Below are positions 57,583 through 64,000 of a stretch of 64,000 nt of DNA, one piece after another. The notes beneath the pieces are model-generated. The model was not told where the DNA came from, made no database searches, and saw only the letters and a program-made list of their open reading frames with translations. Numbering within the stretch: position 1 is the first letter of the stretch; every line of letters begins with the position of its first letter. Origin of the DNA: Melissococcus plutonius ATCC 35311 (GTDB lineage: Bacteria; Bacillota; Bacilli; Lactobacillales; Enterococcaceae); assembly GCF_000270185.1 (NCBI RefSeq), contig NC_015516.1, positions 915,001-979,000 on the forward strand. The letters are read 5' to 3'. The translations under genes and the position numbers were made by a program.

Positions 57583-58466
57583 TGAATGCAAAAAAAATGG
57601 ATAAATTGGCAACAGGTATCTTATATAGTGTTGCTGGTATTATTATATTAATTTTATCAGCATTATTGTTATATATATTGGTTCGAGGCTTGCCACATGT
57701 TTCTTGGCATTTTTTGACTAGACATTCTAAAGCTTACCAATCTGGTGGTGGTATCGGAATTCAATTATTTAATTCTCTTTATTTATTGATTATTACTATG
57801 CTGATTAGTTTTCCAATTTCTTTGGGTGCTGGTATCTATCTTTCTGAATATGCTGAAAAAAATTGGTTAACAGATATTGTTCGTTCATCGATTGAAATAT
57901 TAAGTTCATTGCCATCTGTTGTTGTTGGGTTGTTCGGTTTTTTGATTTTTGTTATTCAAATTGGTTATGGATTTTCTATCATCTCTGGTGCATTAGCCTT
58001 AACTTTTTTTAATCTTCCTTTACTAACACGAAACGTAGAAGAATCATTAAAAGCCGTGCACTATACTCAGCGCGAAGCAGGTCTGTCACTGGGATTATCA
58101 AAATGGGAGACAGTAATTAGGGTTGTCGTTCCGGAAGCCTTGCCAGGAATTATTACAGGCGTTATTTTAAGTTCTGGCCGTATCTTTGGTGAAGCTGCTG
58201 CACTGATTTATACGGCTGGTCAAAGCGCACCACCCTTGGATTTTAGTAATTGGAATCCTTTAAGTGTGTCTAGTCCAATCAGTATTTTTCGTCAGGCAGA
58301 AACGTTGGCTGTTCATATTTGGAAGGTTAATACAGAAGGAACCATGCCTGATAGCGTACAAGTTTCTGCAGGTGCTTCTGCTGTTTTAATCTTAGTTGTC
58401 CTGTTATTTAATCTTGGTGCTCGCTTCATTGGTAACAAATTATATAAAAAGATTACATCTGCCTAA
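57582..58466 (+). CDS. pstA: Phosphate ABC transporter permease PstA
   Basis: A 294-residue permease with six helices, ending in LFNLGARFIGNKLYKKITSA. EILSSLPSVVVGLFGF, the EAA loop TQREAGLSLGLSKWETVIRVV and GRIFGEAAALIYTAG are typical. It is coupled to pstC by a 1-bp overlap. An A8 tract in its first codons is in frame, so A-tracts here are not always broken. Confidence 0.94.
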   Translation: MNAKKMDKLATGILYSVAGIIILILSALLLYILVRGLPHVSWHFLTRHSKAYQSGGGIGIQLFNSLYLLIITMLISFPISLGAGIYLSEYAEKNWLTDIVRSSIEILSSLPSVVVGLFGFLIFVIQIGYGFSIISGALALTFFNLPLLTRNVEESLKAVHYTQREAGLSLGLSKWETVIRVVVPEALPGIITGVILSSGRIFGEAAALIYTAGQSAPPLDFSNWNPLSVSSPISIFRQAETLAVHIWKVNTEGTMPDSVQVSAGASAVLILVVLLFNLGARFIGNKLYKKITSA

Positions 58467-58481
58467 GTTAGGGGAATTAAT

Positions 58482-59290
58482 ATGAAAGAATATAATTGGA
58501 ACGACCGATATATTATGGAATTTAATACTGAACAGGTTCCTATCGCTACATATACAGAAGATTTACATGTTTGGTATGGAGATAACGAGGCAATCAAGGG
58601 AGTAGACTTACAATTTGAAAAAAACAAAATTACTGCATTAATCGGTCCATCTGGTTGTGGAAAATCGACTTATCTTCGTTCAATTAATCGTATGAATGAT
58701 GGTATTGCAAATACTAAAGTAACTGGCAAAATTATGTATGAGGGGATAAATCTAAACAGTAAAAAAGTTGATGTTTATGAAATGCGAAAATATATTGGCA
58801 TGGTATTTCAACAGCCAAATCCATTCAGTAAATCAATTTATGAAAATATTACTTTTGCTTTAAAAAGACATGGAGAAAAAGATAAACGAAAATTGGATGA
58901 AATTGTTGAAACAAGTCTAAAGCAGGCAGCTTTATGGGATCAAGTAAAAGATAAGTTAAATAAAAGTGCATTAGCACTTTCAGGTGGGCAACAGCAGCGT
59001 CTTTGTATTGCCAGATCCATTGCTATGCAACCAGATATATTGTTATTAGATGAACCAGCTAGCGCTTTAGATCCAATTTCAACAGGGATAGTTGAAGAAA
59101 CATTGGTAAATTTAAAAAAGATTATACGATTATTATAGTTACACATAACATGCAACAAGCTGCTCGTATTAGTGATTATACTGCTTTTTTCTATTTAGGT
59201 AAGGTCATTGAATACAATCAAACAAGAAGAATTTTTACACGACCAAAGATCCAAGCAACTGAAGATTATGTTTCTGGACATTTCGGTTAG
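58482..59290 (+). pseudogene. pstB: First phosphate ABC ATPase PstB, frameshifted
   Basis: The ATPase of the Pst importer. Walker [23 protein letters not shown], signature [14 protein letters not shown] and Walker [13 protein letters not shown] are intact. The frame then breaks at an A6 tract (59114-59119) and stops at 59138. One more A restores [20 protein letters not shown] and [12 protein letters not shown], ending EDYVSGHFG at 59290. The lost part carries the switch His, so the truncated protein should be inactive. The next gene is a second, intact PstB copy. Confidence 0.9.
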
Positions 59291-59300
59291 GAGGAGTAGA

Positions 59301-60059
59301 ATGACAACAGAAATCATCTCATCACAAGATTTACATCTATATTATAGTAATAAAGAAGCATTAAAAGGAATCACTCTTTCTGTTCAACAAGGCGAAATTA
59401 CTGCAATGATTGGGCCATCTGGCTGTGGAAAATCGACATACTTACGTTGTCTTAACCGTATGAATGATTTAATTCCTGATGTGACAATAACAGGGAGTGT
59501 CATGTACAAAGGAAAAGATATTTATGGACCAAAGACAGATACCGTGGATTTAAGAAAAGAAATTGGTATGGTGTTTCAACAACCCAATCCCTTTCCATTT
59601 TCTATTTATGAAAACATTATTTATGGCTTACGTTTAAAAGGTGAAAAAAAGAAACAAGTACTTGATGAAGCTGTAGAAAATAGTTTAAAAGCTGCAAATA
59701 TTTGGGAAGATGTCAAAGACAAATTGCATGATAATGCGTTATCTCTTTCTGGTGGACAGCAACAAAGAATATGTATTGCTAGAGTTTTAGCTGTTGCTCC
59801 AGATATTATTTTATTAGATGAACCAACAAGTGCTTTAGATCCTATTTCGACTGGAAAAATCGAAAGTATGTTATTGACATTAAAGGATAAATATACCATG
59901 ATTATGGTTACGCATAATCTATCACAAGCTTCACGTATTTCTGATAAGACGGCTTTCTTTTTACAAGGAGAATTAATAGAATTCAATAACACAAAGAAAA
60001 TTTTCTTAAATCCTAAAAAACAAGAAACAGAAGATTATATCTCTGGTAAATTTGGTTAA
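59301..60059 (+). CDS. pstB: Second phosphate ABC ATPase PstB
   Basis: A 252-residue ATPase. Walker [24 protein letters not shown], signature [14 protein letters not shown], Walker [14 protein letters not shown], switch TMIMVTHN, and the standard tail [13 protein letters not shown] 59301 has GGAGGAG 4-10 bp upstream; the longer open frame before it is only a shadow of the previous gene. Paired pstB genes are usual in Firmicutes. This copy alone could power the transporter. Confidence 0.95.
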   Translation: MTTEIISSQDLHLYYSNKEALKGITLSVQQGEITAMIGPSGCGKSTYLRCLNRMNDLIPDVTITGSVMYKGKDIYGPKTDTVDLRKEIGMVFQQPNPFPFSIYENIIYGLRLKGEKKKQVLDEAVENSLKAANIWEDVKDKLHDNALSLSGGQQQRICIARVLAVAPDIILLDEPTSALDPISTGKIESMLLTLKDKYTMIMVTHNLSQASRISDKTAFFLQGELIEFNNTKKIFLNPKKQETEDYISGKFG

Positions 60060-60077
60060 TTAGAGGGGGAAGAGTCG

Positions 60078-60749
60078 ATGTTACGTACACAGTTTGAAGA
60101 AGAATTGTTAAGTTTGCATAATCAATTTTACGAAATGGGTACAACGGTGGGAAGTGCTGTCCATAAGTCTGTTCGTGCCTACATTAATCATGATAAACAG
60201 CTTGCTCAAGAAGTGATTGAGAATGATATTAATATTAACAATATGGAAGTAAAACTTGAAAAGAAGAGTTTTGAAATGATTGCTTTACAACAACCTGTTA
60301 CAACAGATCTGCGTATGATTATTACTGTAATGAAAGCCAGTTCAGATTTAGAGCGAATGGGCGATCATGCAGTTTCTATTGCAAAATCTACGATTCGTTT
60401 AAAAGGTGAAACGCGTATTTTAGAAATTGAACAAGAAATTTCTGATATGTCCGATTATGTAAAAAAAATGGTAGATAATGTCTTAATTGCCTATGTAAAA
60501 ACAGATGAGAAAGACGCTCGCTTGATTGCTAGTATGGATGAACAAGTAAACGAATATTTTAATAATGTATACAATCATTCCATTGAAAGTATGCAAGAAA
60601 ATCCTGAAACAGTTATAAGTGGAACAGATTATCTGCATGTAGCCACCTATTTAGAAAGAATTGGCGATTATGTTACCAATATCTGTGAATGGATTGTCTA
60701 TTTAGTTACTGGGAAAATTACTGAATTAAGTACAAATCATACTATTTAA
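60078..60749 (+). CDS. phoU: Phosphate transport regulator PhoU
   Basis: A 223-residue all-helical protein with two PhoU repeats (about 10-100 and 115-205). The metal-binding E/D clusters are DLRMIITVMKASSDLERMGDHAVSIA and, in the second repeat, ATYLERIGDYVTNICEW. It is the negative modulator of Pst activity and phosphate signalling, and the last gene of the locus. GAGGGGGAAGAG precedes ATG. Confidence 0.94.
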   Translation: MLRTQFEEELLSLHNQFYEMGTTVGSAVHKSVRAYINHDKQLAQEVIENDININNMEVKLEKKSFEMIALQQPVTTDLRMIITVMKASSDLERMGDHAVSIAKSTIRLKGETRILEIEQEISDMSDYVKKMVDNVLIAYVKTDEKDARLIASMDEQVNEYFNNVYNHSIESMQENPETVISGTDYLHVATYLERIGDYVTNICEWIVYLVTGKITELSTNHTI

Positions 60750-60850
60750 TCCTATAATTTTTATTAAAGATGGCATTATTATATCTATTTGTAGAGAGTT
60801 TTTCTTTTTTCAATGTTTATGTTATAATATATTTATAAATATACATTTAA

Positions 60851-60905
60851 CTAACAAGTCAAAAATTATAAAAGCTACTTTTATAATTTTTGACTTGTTA
60901 GTTTT
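60851..60905 (+). terminator. 24-bp perfect terminator after the pst-phoU locus
   Basis: Arms 60851-60874 and 60878-60901 are fully complementary with a 3-nt loop, followed by TTTT. The next 226 bp up to 61131 hold no gene I can support. Confidence 0.82.
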
Positions 60906-61131
60906 AACATAATGAAGTATATTTACAGAGAACAAACAAATATCTATGCATCATTGTTTTATTAATTAGAACTATATTTATATTTTTTAATAAAAAACTA
61001 TACGAACTTTGTTTAAAAATTAATTTTTAAATAATAAATACATAATCATAAAAAATAAATCCTTATTCTGAATAAAAAAGAAATAGAATATACTTACTTT
61101 AGATTAATGGTTAAGTGGGAGATGAGAATAT

Positions 61132-61425
61132 ATGGAAAAGAAATTAACAAAGTCATCAAATAATATTGTTTTAACAGGGACTCTAGCGGGAATTGCTGAA
61201 TGGATAGGAATCGACCCATTCATTTTACGAGTTATTTATGTAATAATTAGTTTCCTATTTGTAGGTTTCTCGATTATATTATATATCTTATTAGCAATTT
61301 TGATTCCTAAAAAATCATATATGAATCGAGATCAGCATACTTATTATGGTCAAAATTATTCGACCAATAAAAGACAAAGAAAACAAGCTGAGAAGATTGA
61401 TGAAAAGGATGGGGGAGATTGTTAG
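61132..61425 (+). CDS. PspC domain envelope-stress protein
   Basis: A 97-residue protein with the PspC domain (KLTKSSNNIVLTGTLAGIAEW, DPFILRVIYVIIS) and one or two membrane segments (about 35-62), plus a charged tail. Family members act in membrane-stress responses (PspC/LiaY type). GGGAGATGAG precedes the ATG. The next gene starts within its stop codon, so the two are coupled. Confidence 0.85.
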   Translation: MEKKLTKSSNNIVLTGTLAGIAEWIGIDPFILRVIYVIISFLFVGFSIILYILLAILIPKKSYMNRDQHTYYGQNYSTNKRQRKQAEKIDEKDGGDC

Positions 61426-61781
61426 TGACAAATTATTTCCAACGGTTGATTGTTAATACATTGACTTTTATATCCATGTCGGTTATCTTTCCAAATTTAC
61501 TATATGTGAGAACATTCGGAATAGCAATCGTTGCTGCATTCGTTTTATCCATATTAAATATGTTGGTTAAGCCAATCTTGACTTTGCTATCTTTACCGCT
61601 TACTTTATTAACATTTGGTCTGTTTAGTTTTGTGGTGAATGCTGCTATATTAAAATTGACATCATTTTTTGTTGGTGAATTTAACTTTCAATTTTCAACT
61701 TTTTGGGGTGCGATTGTAACTTCTATTGTTCTCTCTATTGTTAATGCTATTGTTAGTGAACATAATTTAAATCGTTATTAA
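61425..61781 (+). CDS. YvlD-like membrane protein (phage holin 4_2 family)
   Basis: A 118-residue protein with four membrane helices: AFVLSILNMLVKPILTLLSLPLTLLTFG, VNAAILKLTSFFVG and a final helix ending VLSIVNAIVSEHN. Despite the family name, chromosomal members are not holins and are found with PspC/LiaF-type stress genes. GTG 61425 overlaps the previous stop (TAGTG) with GGGGGAG upstream; the frame could extend to TTG 61419 but that fits less well. Confidence 0.8.
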   Translation: MTNYFQRLIVNTLTFISMSVIFPNLLYVRTFGIAIVAAFVLSILNMLVKPILTLLSLPLTLLTFGLFSFVVNAAILKLTSFFVGEFNFQFSTFWGAIVTSIVLSIVNAIVSEHNLNRY

Positions 61782-61919
61782 TCTAAAATAGGTCAAATTG
61801 CTGTCATTCAAAAAGATTTTAATAGTTAAAGAGATATAAAGTATTAAAATACAATATTTGCCTACTATGAGAATAGATACTGATGAATATTACATGATAA
61901 ATAAAGATAAATCGTTCAT

Positions 61920-61978
61920 AAATAGCAATAAAAAATGACATGTTGATAGCAACATGCCATTTTTTATTGCTATTTATT
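61920..61978 (+). terminator. Terminator before hprK
   Basis: AAATAGCAATAAAAAATG and a 3' arm CATTTTTTATTGCTATTT form an 18-bp stem with a second pairing (CATGTTG/CAACATG) inside. In the remaining spacer TG-A-TAAAAT (62095-62103) is the likely extended -10 of hprK. Confidence 0.75.
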
Positions 61979-62135
61979 CGTTTATTTTGTACATGACTTG
62001 GTGAAGAGTTGAAATTCGTTTATTTCTATTTATTTCATACAGGTGTCCTACTTTTATGACAATTAAATAATAACTAGCAACTTTTTTCATGAAATGATAA
62101 AATAAGACAGAGAGCGGAAAGGATTGAATGTTAAT

Positions 62136-63071
62136 ATGAAAGAAGTTGTAAAGATTTATGAACTAGTCAACAAGCTTTCATTAGAAGTTGTCTATGGAAA
62201 CAAAGAAAGTTTGAATAGGGAAATTACAACTAGTGACATTTCACGACCTGGATTAGAATTAACGGGTTATTTTAATTATTATTCTCATGATCGTTTACAA
62301 TTATTTGGTAGTAAGGAAATTACATTTGCTGAGCGAATGATTCCAGAAGAACGTTTACTAGTGATGCGTCGTTTATGTGAAGAAGACACGCCTGCTTTTA
62401 TTATCTCTAGAGGATTAACTGTTCCTAAGGAAATGATTCAAGCAGCTAAAGAAAAAGAAATAACGATTCTACGTTCACCAATCTCAACTTCAAGACTTTC
62501 TGGTGCAATTTCTAACTATTTAGATGGTCGTTTAGCAGTAAGAACCAGTGTACATGGCGTTTTAGTCGATGTTTATGGGTTAGGTGTACTCATTCAGGGA
62601 GATAGCGGCATTGGTAAAAGTGAAACTGCATTAGAATTAATTAAACGAGGCCATCGTTTAATTGCAGATGATCGGGTCGATGTTTACCAAAAAGATGAAT
62701 TGACTATTATTGGTGAACCACCAAAAATTTTACAACATTTAATTGAAATCAGAGGTGTTGGAATTATTGATGTAATGAATCTTTTTGGCGCAAGTGCTGT
62801 TCGTGGATCAATGCAAATTCAATTAGTAATGAATTTAGAAAGTTGGGAAAAAGATAAAAAATATGATCGTTTAGGAACAGATGATGAAGTAGTAGAAATC
62901 GCTAAAGTGAATGTTCCACAAATAAAAATTCCTGTGAAAACTGGCCGTAATGTGGCAATCATTATCGAAGTAGCTGCAATGAATTTTCGTGCGAAAACAA
63001 TTGGATATGATGCAACAAAAGTTTTTGAAGATAGATTGACAAAACTAATTGAAGAAAACTCAACCTTATAG
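62136..63071 (+). CDS. hprK: HPr kinase/phosphorylase
   Basis: A 311-residue bifunctional enzyme that phosphorylates HPr on Ser46, the signal for CcpA catabolite repression. Walker A GDSGIGKS is at 155-162, close to the position in known Hpr[22 protein letters not shown] and the HPrK signature region [20 protein letters not shown] follow, with [17 protein letters not shown] near the end. I start at ATG 62136 ([12 protein letters not shown]); GAAAGGA is 12 bp upstream. Confidence 0.95.
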   Translation: MKEVVKIYELVNKLSLEVVYGNKESLNREITTSDISRPGLELTGYFNYYSHDRLQLFGSKEITFAERMIPEERLLVMRRLCEEDTPAFIISRGLTVPKEMIQAAKEKEITILRSPISTSRLSGAISNYLDGRLAVRTSVHGVLVDVYGLGVLIQGDSGIGKSETALELIKRGHRLIADDRVDVYQKDELTIIGEPPKILQHLIEIRGVGIIDVMNLFGASAVRGSMQIQLVMNLESWEKDKKYDRLGTDDEVVEIAKVNVPQIKIPVKTGRNVAIIIEVAAMNFRAKTIGYDATKVFEDRLTKLIEENSTL

Positions 63072-63091
63072 AAAAGAAAGGAGTTTGTTCA

Positions 63092-63913
63092 ATGATTTTA
63101 CAATTAAATCCTGTGGCTTTTCGTTTATTTGGTATTTCTATTTACTGGTATGCAGTGATCATTGTTTCAGGAATTTTTATTGGGGTCTGGTTAAGTAGTA
63201 GGGAAGCGGTTCGTGTCGGTTTAAAATCGGATGATGTTATTGATTTTATGCTTTGGGGACTTCCAAGTGCCATTATTGGTGCTAGACTTTATTACGTTGC
63301 TTTTAAGTGGCAGGATTACATAAACAATCCACTTGAAATATTTCTAACAAGAAATGGTGGATTAGCGATCTATGGAGGATTAATTGGTGGTGGAATTGCT
63401 TTATTAATTTTTACTTATCAGCGATTTATTTCTCCATGGACATTTTTAGATATTGCTGCACCAAGTGTTTTGCTAGCACAAGCGATTGGACGTTGGGGAA
63501 ATTTTATGAACCATGAAGCCTATGGACCGAAAACAACTCATGCTTTTTTAAGTAATCTTCATTTACCTAATTTTATCATCACGAATATGAAAATGGATGG
63601 TTTCTACCGTCAACCAACTTTCTTATATGAATCATGCTGGAGTTTGTTAGGTTTTTGTCTACTCATCTTACTAAGGAGAAAAAAACATTTTTTTAAGCAG
63701 GGAGAAGTCTTTTTAAGTTATATTGGGTGGTATGCATTTGGTCGCTTTTTCATTGAGGGGATGCGAACAGATAGCCTTTACCTATTTAATAATATAAGAA
63801 TCTCACAAGTTTTATCGTTTATTATATTTATTAGTGTGCTCATCATCATTTACGTACGGAGAAAGACAAAAAACTTAAATGATTATGAAAGAATACAAAA
63901 TAATATTGTGTGA
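63092..63913 (+). CDS. lgt: Prolipoprotein diacylglyceryl transferase
   Basis: A 273-residue seven-helix membrane enzyme adding diacylglycerol to lipoprotein cysteines (PstS here is a substrate type). The motifs are complete: GARLYYVAFKW, GGLAIYGGLIGG, GRWGNFMNHEAYG (the Lgt signature), RQPTFLYESCW and GRFFIEGMRTDSLY. AAAGGAG lies 11 bp before the ATG. It directly follows hprK, the conserved Firmicute order. Confidence 0.95.
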   Translation: MILQLNPVAFRLFGISIYWYAVIIVSGIFIGVWLSSREAVRVGLKSDDVIDFMLWGLPSAIIGARLYYVAFKWQDYINNPLEIFLTRNGGLAIYGGLIGGGIALLIFTYQRFISPWTFLDIAAPSVLLAQAIGRWGNFMNHEAYGPKTTHAFLSNLHLPNFIITNMKMDGFYRQPTFLYESCWSLLGFCLLILLRRKKHFFKQGEVFLSYIGWYAFGRFFIEGMRTDSLYLFNNIRISQVLSFIIFISVLIIIYVRRKTKNLNDYERIQNNIV

Positions 63914-63927
63914 ATTGAATTATTTTT

Positions 63928-63955
63928 TTGTTAAAAATAGAAGATATGATAAAAT
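63928..63955 (+). promoter_or_regulatory. Promoter for the next gene beyond the window
   Basis: TTGTTA (63928-63933) and an extended TG-A-TAAAAT (63947-63955) have 16 bp between the hexamers. AAAGGGAG at the right edge is the ribosome site of a gene that starts outside the window. Confidence 0.5.
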
Positions 63956-64000
63956 AAGAAAGACTATTTTTACTTTTACATAGCGAAAGGGAGTTTTTTA

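Noticed and set aside
59208-59300. N-terminal extension of the second pstB
   Set aside because: This stretch is the out-of-frame tail of the first pstB; the real start is ATG 59301 with GGAGGAG.
61132-61781. Prophage lysis module suggested by the holin-family match
   Set aside because: No phage genes nearby; the pairing with a PspC gene is typical of chromosomal envelope-stress proteins.

Overview
The window is chromosomal DNA from a very AT-rich Gram-positive bacterium of the order Lactobacillales. The evidence is the gene content (cggR-gap-pgk-tpiA-eno, hprK-lgt, comFA-comFC-hpf-secA-prfB-ftsEX, a CtsR-box clpB), strong AGGAGG ribosome sites, and Firmicute riboswitches. The nearest relatives look enterococcal. 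The extreme AT bias together with several frameshifted genes makes Melissococcus plutonius my best guess; this is inference, not proof. There is no rRNA operon, prophage, CRISPR array or insertion sequence.

Layout. 0-7.5 kb: an M-box (Mg2+) riboswitch, a possible leader ORF and the Mg2+ P-type ATPase mgtA; then clpB under a CtsR box that overlaps its -35 element; then a reverse-strand membrane protein. 7.9-14.7 kb: a YitT-family protein, then lower glycolysis (cggR, gap, pgk, tpiA, eno) with a textbook tandem CggR operator. 14.7-20.4 kb: a gene-poor stretch with a YjdI/YjdJ pair, a frameshifted MFS transporter and gluconate kinase. 20.5-22.2 kb: two small reverse-strand genes around two copies of a structured RNA-like element that I cannot assign to a family. 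22.4-29.1 kb: a yybP-ykoY (Mn2+) riboswitch and its P-type ATPase, 6-phosphogluconolactonase, clpX and ysxC. 29.2-36 kb: yidD, a ROK protein, and a divergent nifS / nadB-nadC-nadA NAD locus. 36-45 kb: tRNA-Tyr, tRNA-Gln, a TetR regulator beside a ~1,435-residue CoA-dehydratase-activase-type protein, a GntR regulator, an SDR enzyme, a DUF2829 protein and YigZ. 45.5-54 kb: competence, ribosome hibernation, secretion, RF2 and division genes. 54-60.8 kb: cardiolipin synthase and the pstS-C-A-B-B-phoU phosphate locus. 61-64 kb: PspC, a YvlD-like protein, hprK and lgt.

Functional logic. Metal homeostasis is handled by two riboswitch-controlled P-type ATPases (Mg2+ uptake, Mn2+/Ca2+ export). Central carbon control is represented by CggR and HPr kinase. 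NAD synthesis and phosphate uptake are each organised as an operon, but each carries two broken genes.

Two things stand out. First, five genes (nifS, nadC, a DUF2969 gene, pstS, pstB) are each broken by the apparent loss of exactly one A in an A6-A8 tract. Either the sequence under-calls homopolymers, or this genome has many A-tract frameshifts that slippage could rescue. Second, the paired three-way-junction RNA elements at 21.1-21.6 kb keep the same stems and loop sequences while their stem sequences differ.
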